A DNA stretch of 64,000 nt from Loripinus fragilis (taxonomy: Eukaryota > Mollusca > Bivalvia > Lucinida > Lucinidae): contig OZ026531.1 of the NCBI GenBank assembly GCA_964019695.1, forward strand, positions 3,180,201-3,244,200. Reading direction: 5' to 3'. How positions within the stretch are numbered: the stretch's first letter is position 1; each line of letters begins with the position of its first letter. Shown piece after piece: positions 11,571 through 22,913 of the stretch. The notes under the pieces were generated by a model. It did not search any database, had not been told where the DNA came from, and worked only from the letters and a program-made list of their open reading frames with translations. The position numbers were made by a program, and so were the translations under genes.

Positions 11571-11808
11571 GGCCTGGTCGTGAGAAAACCTGTCTTCGGC
11601 GGTTTGCGAACAACAAAGGCGCAGACCAGCCTGCGCATCCGCGCAGTCTGATCAGCGTCATTGTTTTTCGCTTTTTGGAAAGTATAATATGTGAACTTGC
11701 TACAGATGAAATGTCAATTTTCTATCTAGTCTCTGTAGCTGAGGAGACTTGTTTGAAATTCGCTTTGTCAGAAACCCCGAAGACAGGTTTTCTCGCGACG
11801 AAGCCCAT
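11569..11808. mobile_element. MITE, TGGGCC...AAAACCTGTCTTCG family, copy 1
   Basis: Inverted ends TGGGCCTGGTCGTGAGAAAA and, at the right, its complement (CCGAAGACAGGTTTTCTCGC ... GAAGCCCA), flanked by TA on both sides. The interior has a short hairpin (CTGCGCATCCGCGCAG). It is inserted directly after the RT active-site motif of the DIRS element. A decayed relative is at 26775-26977. Confidence 0.8.
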
Positions 11809-11862
11809 ATAAAAAGCATTGGTATCAGGTAATTTTGCAAGAGAAACACTTCTTTGTTTAGG

Positions 11863-12320
11863 ATATAGAGAATACTAGGTGAGTGTCTTTTGATATCAAG
11901 TTTATCAGGCAAGGCTTTGAGAACCCTTGTTGACATCGCGAGGCTTGCCGAGATACATAGAGAATACTAGGTGAGTGTCTTTTGATATCAAGTTTACCAG
12001 GCAAGGCTTTGAGAACGCTTGTTGACATCGCGAGGCTTGCCTAGCGATTCAACATGCGTTCTCAAAGCCGAGCCTGGTAAACTTGATATCAAAAGACGCG
12101 AACCTGGTATTCTATTTATCAGTTTACCCATTGTTGAACACTCTTCAAACTAGCTTTATGACGTATTATTTTATTTTTGTGTAGATTCAGCGTCATTAGC
12201 GACGTCATTCAAAAAGTGCAACGTCATCTTGACCTGATAAAGGTAACATGCCGTGAGATAGGAAACGTTTATTAGGTTATGTTGAAACATTTCAGTTAAT
12301 ATTAGGGGTGACTGATAAAT
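11863..12320 (+). mobile_element. MITE, GAATACTAGGTGAGTG family, copy 2, with duplicated left end
   Basis: Same family as 9700-10068, but the left about 90 bp (ATAGAGAATACTAGG to GAGGCTTGCCGAGAT) is present twice in tandem (11864-11955, then 11956 onward). The complete hairpin module and the tail ending ACTGATAAATT follow. The same duplication is found in the copy at 55567-56029. Confidence 0.8.
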
Positions 12321-12329
12321 TTGCTTGCC

Positions 12330-13075
12330 AAGGAGAAGTGTCAGTGAATGCTAAAAAGCAGGTAACATGGCCAGATCACAACATAGATATTAGTGTTGGT
12401 AAGCTATTTGTCATGGAAGAAAGAATTGCTCGCCTAGAAATGGCATTAGATTCAATTTATATCGAAGGGAAAGGAATTTGTATGGTTTGGTACCGGTAAA
12501 AACTCTTGCATCAGTAGTATGTCAAATTACATGTATTTCACTGCAAAGTGTCATAGGGAAAAAAGTTAGACTAATGACTAGAGAGATATATATCTGTATT
12601 CTAGCAAGGGCAAGTTGGAATGCTCTAGTCATGATAACAAAAGAAGCTAAGGTTAAATTGTTGTTTTGGAAATATAATGCTAGGAGCCTGAATGCATCTG
12701 GTAAGAAATTAAACACAAAGACGTCTTTCGAGGCCTGCTTATTCGCTGATGCTAGTAGTAGCGCATATGGTGAGTGTATAGAAATGATCATTAGAAGTAG
12801 TGAAACTGGAAAAAATGAAGGATATCAAAAATGTTTATGTGATCCCCAGGAGGTGGGTTTATGTGTTTCCTCGGAAGTGGACAGAGAGATACCCATGAAT
12901 TTAGGTGTGGTTAGATCAGAAAGTTTATTGTGAGCCCCAGGATGTGGGTTTATGTGTGTCCCCGGAAGTGGAGGGAGGAAAGCCCACGGATTTGGGCGAG
13001 GTCAAGAACCAAGAAAGTGGACGTAATGGGACCCCTTGAAGTGGGGAAAGTATAGTATACAGAGGTGGGTAAAAG
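12330..13075 (+). pseudogene. DIRS RT thumb / RNase H region, first part
   Basis: The segment includes VTWPDHNIDISVGKL and, in the next frame, VPVKTLASVVCQITCISLQ, LARASWNALVMITKEAK, KLLFWKYNARSLN and LFADASSSAYGE. The LFADAS-AYG block is the first RNase H active-site motif, and the preceding LASVVGQ/W-x-L-x2-E/LxFW series is the usual connection in DIRS polyproteins. Frames change several times. The segment is cut at 13075 by the mariner-type element. Confidence 0.7.
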
Positions 13076-14962
13076 TACGAGGGATGATCGAAAAGTTCTG
13101 ATCTTTACCTTGTAGCTTTGTACAGAGACATTTTTGAGGGGCATACTATGCACCATTCAAAAGAACGAGGTTTTACCTTTATAATGATGCTAATATTCTT
13201 TCGCTGGACTGTTTTGTTTAATAATTACAGCACATTATATATGGCTCACTCCATACCACTGGCCTGTTTTCCTGTTATAGAATTATGATTATATTTGAGT
13301 CTGGATCTTTCAAGCCCGACATCTTTAAAACCACAAAATAAAATTGCATTGTATTTTTTTTTTGTTACTTATAATAGCCATTCAAGTTTAAGAATGTGAC
13401 ATATTGTGTCGATTCAATATTTAAAGCACAACGCGCAATTATTATGACGTCATTGAAATTGAAAACTACGTCATTTTGAATACATTGCAGAATTTTCATT
13501 TCGTAGAATTTTCTATTTTTGTCTATCAATTTTGACTAAAAACATGCCGAACCTAATATCGGCAAAATATTTAAGACCAATATTATTTTTATTACAAAAT
13601 ATCTTAATCTTAATTGGAATATTGTAAAAAGTATTATTTGTTACCAAAATACTCATTGATTTTTACTAAGAATTTTTCAACTGGTTATTGGTCTCAGGCG
13701 GATGCTTTGTGCTAAATTTAAACCCATATTGCATCATTTCTACGATACAGTGCACCTTTGGACAGTTGATAGGGTATTACCGTGCTGTAGGCTAATTTGG
13801 CGCACCTAAGACTTTGAGCTGAATTTCAAAGTTTTAACTGGTCCACTCAGAATTATTAATTATATCAGAGTGAATAAAAATCATTTTTCAACAAAATGAG
13901 CAAAATTTCACGAATTATATTAAGCAAATAATAGAATAATAAGCGTTCAACGTCATTAACCCCCCTGTTTCAGGGTCGTAAAAAGTGTCTGCTAATGTGG
14001 CGCACCTGTGTTTATTTTCTTGGTTGCCTTGAACACAAAATATTTTTTTGGGTTTAATACACGTTTTTGGTTTCTACAATCAATGCAGCACATATTCTTG
14101 GCATATTTCTTACCGTCACTGACAAAACAGCCTTCTAAATGCCGGATTTGTGGTGGAGGGGTCTTGGGATTTAGTGAAATACAGTTTTTTCTTATTATTT
14201 TGATATTTAATTCGGATTTGCACTGCAAAATGTTATTGTCATATACTTATTGATTTAATTCACACTATTAAACCACAAAATGATGATTTAGAATTGTTTG
14301 GGGAAAAATATTGGAGTGAGTCAAATTAGCAGATGCGCCAAATTAGACTACACAAGTGTATCTTTAGATATACACATGCAAATTTGTGTACCACTGAATA
14401 TTGACCTAATTTGTGGACTCGTTTTACTTTTCTTATGCGGGTTACTATCAGTCTCCGACGATACCGATAATCTATAATTGCTTCAGACAAAAGTCAGTTT
14501 ATCTAAGTTTGCCTTAAAATATTTTTACCTTTAATACAGCTGTTGTTACGGCAGAATGGGCTGGTCAAACTTTCAAGTGGTCCAAAATTCGCTTAAAGCT
14601 GACAGTTGCATAGCCATACATTCAAGGGCCTAGGAAACCCAGATCATATAGAAAGTTCGCCATATTTACAGGACATATTGGCTAACAAATGAACATTGAG
14701 CAGCCATGAAAACGAATTGCTGAGACTGCTCTTGTCTGAATTATGAGGGCTCTAATATGCACAGTCTGCTTGATATGTCAGTGCATTGAGGGTATGGCTG
14801 TTTCGGGGTAGATTCCCGGTCGCTCCTTCAGGTTACACAAAACTGGTCATAACGGTGTATAGACAAAGAATGTATTTGTATTTGGTACAATTTTCAGGCA
14901 TGTTGCATTGCTGGTTACAGAGATATCACGCCAGGATCAGAATTTTAGGATCATCCCTCGTA
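13076..14962. mobile_element. mariner-type inverted-repeat element (no transposase)
   Basis: The ends are TACGAGGGATGATC and GATCATCCCTCGTA, extending about 30 bp with some mismatches (TTCTGATC/GATCAGAA). A TA lies on each side, as expected from Tc1/mariner target duplication. The interior of 1.9 kb contains no recognisable transposase. It holds a second inverted-repeat element (13786-14352). It is inserted in the RNase H region of the DIRS element. Confidence 0.7.
13786..14352. mobile_element. element nested inside the mariner-type insertion
   Basis: 19-bp terminal inverted repeats, TGTAGGCTAATTTGGCGCA on the left and TGCGCCAAATTAGACTACA on the right (18 of 19 complementary). Subterminal repeats of the same GCGCACC word lie near 13998-14008. 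It is non-coding. This is the third level of nesting in the DIRS element. Confidence 0.65.
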
Positions 14963-15372
14963 TGCCTCAGGAAAAAGGTAAAAACATATTTGTTAGAAAT
15001 AGACAGAACGAAACATTTCAGAAAGCATGTGGGCGCAAACATAATCTAAAGACATGTTTAAGTAATAAAGTTCAGGAAGCCACAAATGTTTGTGGGGCAA
15101 TGTTTGGCGACTGGGATACCACAGAGAGTTTGAGGAGTTCAACATGAAGAGAAAGTGAAACGGTACGACGCTTGGTTAATAGCAACGTCGAATATTTGCA
15201 AAACAAGAAAATCAAGATTTTCTCTGATAACAAAAGTGTACTATCTATATTGCAAATTGGTAGCAGAAAAAAAGGAGTTACAAAGTATTGCTTGGAACAT
15301 AAATCAGGTATGTGAACAAAACAATATACATTTAGTCATGTGCCCAGAATGGATACCCAGAGATTAAAATCA
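14963..15372 (+). pseudogene. DIRS RNase H region, second part
   Basis: After the insertion the polyprotein resumes: CGAMFGDWDTTESLRSST, then (next frame) VRRLVNSNVEYLQ and IFSDNKSVLSILQ, then QVCEQNNIHLVMCPEWIPRD. IFSDNKSV is the RNase H aspartate motif and WIPRDxNQEAD is the final motif of DIRS RNase H. One TGA replaces a tryptophan codon (T-R-E for TWRE) near 15144, and a frameshift lies near 15272. Confidence 0.75.
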
Positions 15373-15830
15373 GGAGGCAGATGATTTGAGCACATGTTGC
15401 GATAGCGATGACTGGAATGTAAGTAATGAAGTTTTTTCTAAGCTGAATTTAAAATTGGGCCCACAAACTAAAGATCGTTTCGCCTCAATGCATAATGCAA
15501 AACTAAGAAGGTGTAATTCTAGTTTATGGTTGCCAGGAACAGAGGCTGTAGATAGTTTGAACCAAAATTGGTCAGGTGAAATTAATTGGTTGGTACCACC
15601 TCCAAGGCTTATTCTGAAATGCACAGGAAAAATTGAGTATGAGAAAGCAAACGGTACAATTATCGTGCCGCTCTGGTAATCAGTGCTATATTGGACAGAG
15701 CTACATGATAATATTTGCTTATATAAAACGTTCATCACTGACAGTTTTTTGTTACCTAGCAAAAATGCAATTCACAAAGGCCATGGAAACAATGGAATTT
15801 GCGGGAGAGAGTATTTAAGTTTTAGAATGT
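15373..15830 (+). pseudogene. DIRS methyltransferase-like region
   Basis: A readable frame with ADDLSTCCDSDDWNVS, LGPQTKDRFASMHNAKLRR, LPGTEAVDSLNQNWSGEI, NWLVPPPRL and NGTIIVPLW. The order DDW / GPxTxDRFAS / GSEAVDAF-NWSGENNW / PPxxLI / GTLIxPxW is the hallmark of the region between RNase H and recombinase in DIRS elements. A stop follows IIVPLW at 15677-15679. Confidence 0.75.
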
Positions 15831-16734
15831 TAGCTTTAAAAGTAAGGTTTTAGATGACATGGATTTCAGGATGGCTAAAGCTGTTAGCTTGGCAGAAGAA
15901 AAGATCAGAAAGGTTTTATTTTGTTTTCCCGGGTGAGGGCCGCAAAGAGAAAGACATTTTGGGCCTTTTTGTGTGTACATGATTTGACAATGTTTTATTA
16001 TTTTATAGGTATTGGTCTAAGGGAGACAATCCAAAAACAGCTAATCAATGTTGTGGTTAGCCGGGAAGACAGCTACTTACATGCTGGATTCTAAAGCTGC
16101 TGCTACAAACAAAATGTACTTTGAGTATTATAAGAATTTTAAATCATTCTGTGTTCAAAAGGGTTTCCATATAAGCCAGCTTGTTCTATTCATGTGGCAA
16201 TTTGCTTAACGCATTTGTTAGATTCAAAAGTGTAATTTCACGTTATATCCGCGTTTTTTGTGGTATGTTCAAATGATTTGGAAGATCCTACTTTAAATAA
16301 CTGAGTGAAAGCCTGTTGGAAGCTGAAAAGCGGTTAAATTCTATATCCATTAGAAAAAAAGATACTACATGTATAAGCTCCTATATGTTGAAAGCTCTAT
16401 GTGATAAGTTGAAGCATACAGAAGATGTTTTGCATTTAAGGGATTTCTTACTTTAACGATGATTCTTTTAGGCTATGCAGGTTACTATAGTACATACTCA
16501 CTTACTATTCTTAAGGTTCGATGAAAAAAGAGCTAAAATGCAAAGATGTTGAATTTAAGGAAGTTCATGTCATTCTTAAGATTAGAAAAAGTAAAACTGA
16601 CGTTGACAGATCTGTAAGAGATGTATTAATATCACAAGGTCCCTCTTCTGCTTATCCTCAAGTATGCTGTACAAATATTTACGGGCTACTGAACAGGATG
16701 TGAAATCCAATAAGTTTCTATTAAGGTCAGCGAA
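15831..16734 (+). pseudogene. DIRS tyrosine recombinase, truncated
   Basis: Scattered frames include SKGDNPKTANQ near 16018 and, late, RFDEKRAKMQRC then EFKEVHVILKIRKSKTDVDR (about 16516-16610). L-R-F-D-E-L and (I)RRSKTDQ are the conserved first box of the DIRS recombinase. The second box with the catalytic H-x-x-R and tyrosine is missing: the sequence stops where a SINE-like repeat starts at about 16735. Confidence 0.6.
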
Positions 16735-16955
16735 CAGATCTAAAGGATCTTCCTGGTGTCTCGTGATGGAGCAGCTCTTCCTCACGGTGCCACGGGGTTG
16801 TCTGCGGTGTGTGACTGTGGTATCTCCTGATCATACTCACTTACTTTTTTTTGTAGATATGTGTATATATGTTTAATATGGAGGGCCACTTGGTAGACTT
16901 GCTAAACTAGCTAAAAGTGCAACCATCTGGAAATATTGTATAAATAAATAAAATA
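16735..16955 (+). repeat. SINE-like body joined to a LINE-type 3' tail
   Basis: TCTTCCTGGTGTCTCGTGAT...GATCATACTCACTTAC (as at 6215 and 36199), followed by the 3' end GGTAGACTTGC...GGAAATATTGTATAAATAA (as at 4640-4813). This copy shows that the two dispersed blocks can belong to one retroposon. It replaces the 3' half of the DIRS recombinase. Confidence 0.6.
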
Positions 16956-17113
16956 AATAATTGCAAAACACCTCGTTTCGTTGTCTTTTTGAAAGTGTTA
17001 GTCTTAAGGATTAAGGTGATGCCTAAGACTTTTTAATTTCCCACGTTACATCGTATAGCGGGAAGTTTATGTTTTAACAGAGCCGGTTGAACTAGGTAGT
17101 GAGGCTCATGATC

Positions 17114-17530
17114 TGAGCCTTTATCGTTTGCAGACCCCCATGGCAGAATGTCTTGCCTATCTTTGAAAATTTAGAGTAGGCCTACTATAATATCGACTCA
17201 CGACTATACTTAGGTCCAGCTCAGTAAAGCCCTTGTAGCTAAATATTGGAACAAAATTAATATAAGGCAAATGGTTTAAGACCTAAATAAAAGCGGGAGA
17301 CTCTCAATGTCTTCAGACAGTTCAAGATTGTTTTTTATGGCATACTGACGTCATAAGAGCAACTGACGTCATTAGAGCACGGCACGTTCAAAAGTAGGCG
17401 TTAGAGAACGTGTCTGTCTTGGTGAAAATTTAATTCAGGTAAAAAAAAAGACCAGAAAATCATATTTATATAGTTAAATATTTATTGTGGTTGTGGGCTG
17501 TCAAAAACGCCAATAGTCCACTGACATTTC
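17114..17530. other. no gene recognised
   Basis: Intergenic-looking sequence. Two TGACGTCA octamers occur 18 bp apart at 17346-17353 and 17364-17371. Confidence 0.35.
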
Positions 17531-17535
17531 CCCAT

Positions 17536-17545
17536 TCTCGCGAGA
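17536..17545. promoter_or_regulatory. TCTCGCGAGA promoter-type palindrome
   Basis: A perfect TCTCGCGAGA decamer. In vertebrates this motif marks TATA-less, often bidirectional, housekeeping promoters. Its use in molluscs is assumed here. It lies about 235 bp before an ATGGCGGCT start with a good splice donor, and CATCATGGG near 17588 is also promoter-like. Confidence 0.35.
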
Positions 17546-17780
17546 CCTGACGATACCTCATCTAGATCTCTCGCATTTCGCCCTTTGCATCATGGGTAAT
17601 TAGCGATATTTGGCTAGTCCCGTTCAATTCTCGCACTGCTGTAGTGACAGAATTTATTGTTAAAAATAGCAAAAAGTTAAATTTTTGACAGTTTATCATT
17701 TCTCTTTTAGTCAATATTTTCTGGATGTAAAGCCCCGAGTCATGCAAGCAGTGAGCGCAAAATTTATTTTTTTAATAAAA

Positions 17781-17822
17781 ATGGCGGCTCAATCCCAGTA
17801 TGCACCGAGCGAAAGGCGACAG
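17781..17822 (+). CDS. candidate 14-codon first coding exon
   Basis: ATGGCGGCTCAATCC... encodes MAAQSQYAPSERRQ and ends at CAG|GTTTGT, an acceptable splice donor in phase 0. The start context (AAAATGG) is favourable and GC content rises locally compared with the surroundings. Reading through gives a stop four codons later, so splicing would be needed. A nearby TTCTCACAG acceptor (to 17920) gives a stop at once unless the second AG is used. No protein family is recognised. This is a hypothesis based on start, donor and the upstream TCTCGCGAGA motif. Confidence 0.25.
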
Positions 17823-18078
17823 GTTTGTTCGTGCTAGCGAGCTTCCTGTTTGTGACAATGACATTTTCCGGGTAAACTGCATGTTCCATTGCACTGACTA
17901 ATTTTTTTTCTTCTCACAGAGCTGAGCGTCCATCGTTTGGTATCCGTAAAGAATGCCCTTTTTTGTTGTTCATTATAATTATACTTAAAATATTGTTTGC
18001 ATTTCTAATGTGATATCAATCACTTTTAGATTACCATCGTTCAGTATAACGGGCATTAACTGTCTGTAGAAAACATAA

Positions 18079-18316
18079 GAGCCATGACATGTGATTTCCA
18101 ACAATGTGGCATTTTGACAAGTGTAGACTCAGCCGAGCCTGTGCTGCCTTCTTTTAAGCTTAGAAACTCCAAATGATGTGCAGTCAGTAGCTTAAGAATC
18201 ATATAATACTCAAGCGACAAGTAAAGGCTCTGATCAGACTGTGCGTATGCACAGGCTGATCTGAGGCTTTGCTGGTCGCACATACCACATTGTTGGAAAT
18301 CTCATGCACTGGCTCA
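18079..18316 (-). mobile_element. MITE, TTGAGCCGCGACATG family, copy 1
   Basis: Terminal inverted repeats GAGCCATGACATGTGATTTC and its complement at 18288-18316, with ATTTCCAACAATGTGG just inside. An internal hairpin surrounds GCGTATGCAC. Five copies occur in the window (18079, 22914, 24421, 34826, 35293), and all are non-coding. Confidence 0.8.
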
Positions 18317-18524
18317 TAACATAGTTGCGTAAAATCACACTTTGTCATAACCGAACGCTACCAAGTTTTACCTCCATTGTTGATTATGAGTTGCGGTTAT
18401 TGCTATCAGTAGTGACCTTAAATTTGTAAAAGTCTACTTAACATAAGGAGACATTGTAAGTCCGCGCCCTGGTGTCTTTTGACAGTTATTGCTCTGTGAC
18501 TCTATCGCACGTTGCCGTGGGTTA

Positions 18525-18590
18525 GTCTGCTATGTGTGATTGTGGTATTTTCTGATCATACTCACTCACTTTTTTGATAGGCGTAAAAGG
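18525..18590 (+). repeat. SINE-like repeat, 3' fragment
   Basis: TGTGATTGTGGTATTTTCTG then ATCATACTCAC matches the end of the repeats at 6215, 16735 and 36199. The 5' part is absent. Confidence 0.45.
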
Positions 18591-19016
18591 CGATATACTA
18601 TCAAGTCCTTTAAATAACTAGTCATGATTGTAACTGTTGTCCTTATGAAATGAAAACTGAAAGATGATGTTGCAGAATTCTAACACACCTCGCCTATATA
18701 GCCAATGGTTAAACTTAGTGATTTATTGGTTGATAAATCACTGCACGGACAGGACACGGACCGGCGTGACGTCATTCGGTCGCCAGTTTGAATTTTTACG
18801 ACGTCATCTATAATATACGGCATTGTTACGTTGACAATAGACGGCGTAACGACGTTTTTACATTTGCTTGACATTCAAAATGTACGTTAAAATACGAATT
18901 TCAGTCTAAACAAGAGTTGCGGGAAATTCTGACAGTCTGTTCAAGATGGCGGAATCGTTATAGACCATGAAGGATTCGTTCATATTTTTAATCTTTTTTT
19001 GTGTGTTAGAATCGAA

Positions 19017-19185
19017 ATAGATTCGCGCTAGCAGTGATTTGTTGCTTAATATACTACTGTCTGTCGGTCAGTCGTACGTGGATAAATCATTCGCGCTTCG
19101 CGCTCATGATTTATTCACTTAAACGACTGACCTCCAGCCAGTGATATATTAAGCAACAAATCACTGCTAGCGCGAAACTATCTCT
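19017..19185. repeat. 170-bp palindrome with GCGCTTCGCGC centre
   Basis: The arms (CGCGCTAGCAGTGATTTGTT...GATAAATCATTC and complement) pair over about 75 bp with few mismatches, centred near 19098. One arm recurs alone at 41727-41800. A further GATTTATTGGTTGATAAATC palindrome lies at 18718-18738. It is probably a palindromic MITE. Confidence 0.7.
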
Positions 19186-19189
19186 TAAT

Positions 19190-21560
19190 TAGAAATCTCC
19201 CGATAACTCGTAAACTGCTCGATGAAGTTTTGTGTTACAGTTCATTCGATCCCTCAAAACATGGCTATGTTGTTATTTCAGACCTTTTTACATTATCCAA
19301 CCAAAAGAGTGAACGTAAAATAACAAAACAACAATAACCACAACAATTAATGATGGATTTTTCGATTTTTATTCAGAATATTCTCAAATTTCTAAAAACC
19401 GGCACGACAGTTTTCTCCTGGACTTGTTGTTACAGAAGTCGTACTCTCAAGCTGAATATTGTATTGGCACCCTTACCCCTTCCTTATAACAAATGTATAT
19501 TCTTTAGGCTGGAGCCCAGGGTGAAAAAAATCAAAAATAGTTACCCCGAAAGTAGCAAGGTTTATTATAGTATAAATTTGAAGATGTATATATGGTGCAT
19601 ACGAAACCACTGTATAGCAGACTTCTCGGAATTGCATAACGCCACTAGAGCTAATAAAGTATGGTAGCCCATGTGCGTCATATGTATGCATGCGTTTAAT
19701 ACAAACTCAGCAACGTGTTATCGAATTGAAATCAAACTACCTTTCAGGAATGACAATGTGTTTGTTTTAAATGTTTTGAGTATAAGTTTCAATTTCAAAG
19801 ACCTGTTGCTTTAGCATTACGCATGCAATGTTGTGTACCATATGTAACCAGATAATACGTAATGTTTCGTTTTCTCCCATCTGTATCTACCACGACTCAA
19901 TTTGATAATTTTCAGACAAACACATCATAACTGTCCAAAGATTACATTGCCGTATGTAGTGGGGCGTCCGAGTGCCTGTTTCACAACACAAAATTTATTG
20001 TAACGTAAGAATGGGCAGTTTAAGATGGCCTTGAATATGAGCACATAGGCTGTAAAATAGATTCGCTTTATTCAATGCATTGTTTTGACGAACCGGATGG
20101 GTAGATATGCAAATAAACATTGCAAGTTTAAGTACGTCCTGAACGATTACTTACTTCTTTCTAAGTATGCGATAATAGCCTACATGTAAATAAAGTTGAA
20201 ATAGGATGGCACCATTGTGCTTCATTACATAGTTATTGGGCGTAAAGCGTGAGAATATTTTGACGTTTATAATCGGCTGATCGATTTCAAAAATCAACAG
20301 ACGTAGAGGTCTTCTGTCTGTCCTGTCACACTATACATCAAATGAGTTTTATATACTGTATACATGTAGTCTTTAATTTATTATTGAGGATAAATTAAAT
20401 ATTATAATGTAGATTGCCAATATATTAAGTGTATTATAAATGTTTAACAATCACAATAATTTGTTCAACTGACCCAATGTTATTATGTACAATATCACAT
20501 TTTCTATAAATATATAGATGTGTGGTCAATTTATTTATGAATGTTGCTATTTCCATTCTCTTAAAATTAGCATTAACTGTTGTAAAGGATGTATTTTGTG
20601 ATGTCAATTGTGTATAATGTAAAAAGTGTATGTTATTATGATTCATTTCAGTCAAGTGACACATTGAAGTCCTCAAAGCTAATCTAAAGGCAAAAAAAAT
20701 GAATGCTCAACATGTTCCATATCATAAATCAGAAAACAGACTTGAAACATTAACAGTAATGAGTGTTAGATACAACAGTATAATCCCCTTCCTAAAACTG
20801 GTCAGAAACCTTTACTCGTGATTATAGACGGTTGCCTAGCAACAAGACAATATGGACTAACTTGCCATACCTGGTATGATAAAACAATCACCATGACAAC
20901 TAGACTTTCCATACTCACATACTGTTATGGCATTACCTGAACGACATACTGATGTATCCATATATGGATTTATTGAGATTTCTTCCAATATTGAAGTGTA
21001 TTAAAAAAACATCATTTTATATTTAAAAATTCAAAACAAGGGATAAGTAGTTAAGTAAGTTTCAGCAACATTTCGATGCACAATATTAACTTTTCACAAA
21101 TATTTTACTTCAACAGCATGCATACCTGAATGTCTATAGCATAGTTTGAAGTACATATATTACCTGTTCACATCTGGCTCTTCAACACTCGAATTTTGGT
21201 AGCTAAGGTTGACTTATGAGTGATTTAATTAAATTTTCCTTTATGACGTATGCAGTTTTGTAAGCTTCATGTCTTTGATATGGCATACTTGTATGTTTTA
21301 CATGTATTAACAACACATTTTGCAAGGTAGTAAAACTGTTTAAAGATGTAAAAACATAGCAACAAGTCCATTAAAATCAAATACAAAGCTAAAAATGAAA
21401 AAAAAAAAAATAGTCAAAAAGGACAAAACTACTAAAAATGAAAGAAAAAGTAGCAAAAAAGTAAAAGAAAAAATGAAAATAGGAAAAGAAAAAGACAAAT
21501 ATAAAAAATAGATTAAACACGATTAAAAACTATCGTGGGGAAATATCATGCAGCTGAAAC
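19190..21560. other. no gene recognised
   Basis: 2.4 kb of AT-rich sequence without a convincing exon, repeat or RNA. An A-rich stretch (AAAATGAAA/AAGAAAAAG words) lies at 21390-21510. Confidence 0.4.
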
Positions 21561-21830
21561 TGGCGCCATGAAACTGGTTTAAGCCCTCCAGTAAAATATT
21601 TTACTGACAGTTTGAAGGCGGTACTTCTTTTGTGGATCATTTGTGTTATGTATGTCTTGTGTTTGTCACGCTTTCGCGTCTGTTATTGCTGCCTTTTGGT
21701 CGCATGCTGGGAAAGTGCTGACCTCTTGGCTCTTGTTTGTGATATTTAATTGTGCTTTTGTCACCTTCCAATGTGGTATCCAGTTTCAGGTGTAGTACTC
21801 GATTCCTGATCTAGCCGCCTTTCTTACTTT
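21561..21830 (+). repeat. Penelope-like element 3' end, copy 1
   Basis: Matches the complement of 36681-36970: TGGTTTAAGCCCTCCAGTAA, TACTTCTTTTGTGGATC, GCTGGGAAAGTGCTGACCTC, then CGATTCCTGATCT. The copy is diverged (roughly 75-80 percent by eye) and consists only of the untranslated 3' end. Confidence 0.65.
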
Positions 21831-22913
21831 CATTGTTGCGGCTTACGACATCAGTAGTCCAAAAGTTACGTATACCTATTATACCTTTAACTTCTGTTTT
21901 CTGTTCATAAAATCTTCCATCACCGCCGGGTGATGACTCATGGAGGATTGGAAAGAATTAGGTTTTTTTTGTAAAAATAGACTTTTATCAATTTATGCGA
22001 GTATAGTTAGCTGTGTTTATAACCTGAAAACACACACATTCTTTTCAGTGAGGTGGTGTAAGTTTCTTCATTTGTGCCATGTACATTGTTTACGTCTGTT
22101 CAGTGCTTACTAGCAGCATAATCACCTCGTTAGAAAATGTTAGGTTTATTGTTTCTTAACCATGTTTATTATACAAGTCATTTTGATATAGTTTCTTATC
22201 CTCTTGTAGCCTTGTATAGGATGATAGTCACGCTGTTGGACTCCTCTGTTTCTTTTTTCTTTTTTTGTTGATGGGGTACCTATGTTTGCTTTTGCCACAT
22301 GAATTAACAAATGAATATATTATTTCAATTTTTATTTTTTATTGTTGCAAGCATATTTACCTCTCAGCTTATAACAAAATAATCGTCATATTCCTTTTGG
22401 TCATGAAGATAACTTAACAAATCAAAACGAACAAACACGAATTTGAAAAGCATAGACAGTCTGGGCTTTCAAGCTAGATTTTTAACATAAGGCAAATCAA
22501 AATATGTTCCCCCTCCTCATTACATACAATAGTATATATGGGGCAGAAAAGATACCATTTACAGCCCCAATTGCTATGATAACATGTTTAACAACGCGTT
22601 TAAATCTTATTACGATCTTTAAAAGAAAACGGCTTCCCATACAAAAGTCGCCTATACGGCAATTCGCAATTCGCAACGAATTGCTATACAGTGGTTTTGT
22701 ATTACCGAATGTTCAAATATTCCTTGTGCAAAAAATCAGTTTTACTACTTTCGGGGTAAGCATCGGTGATTTTTTTACCATATACGCTTTCGCGTTACAG
22801 CCTACTTTGAGATATGTACGTCACAAAATTATGGCGCACTGCCAATATACTTGTACATCCTTCTTTACCACTTGTCCTGTCTTGATTACTGTAAAACGGT
22901 ATTTTGAGCCGCG
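21831..22913. other. no gene recognised
   Basis: A 172-codon open frame runs through 22504-23022, but its last third is the MITE at 22914, and the rest shows no recognisable domain. I treat it as chance. Confidence 0.4.

Larger units (their letters stand above)
8856..17113 (+). mobile_element. decayed DIRS/Ngaro-like retrotransposon with nested insertions
   Basis: In order on the plus strand lie gag-like, reverse transcriptase, RNase H, methyltransferase-like and tyrosine-recombinase remnants, all in broken frames. An approximately 80-bp direct repeat (TTAATTTCCC...GAACTAGGTAG...GAGGCTCATGA) flanks the whole at 8856-8935 and 17034-17113. Terminal direct repeats plus a tyrosine recombinase instead of an integrase point to the DIRS order. 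Later insertions are a roughly 1-kb block containing a MITE (9380-10390), a MITE (11569-11808), another MITE (11863-12320), a mariner-type element (13076-14962, itself carrying a further element), and a SINE/LINE tail (16735-16955). The copy is dead: it has stops, frameshifts and an altered RT active site. Confidence 0.8.

Noticed and set aside
15370..15762. 130-codon minus-strand frame
   Set aside because: Antisense shadow of the DIRS methyltransferase-like region on the plus strand.
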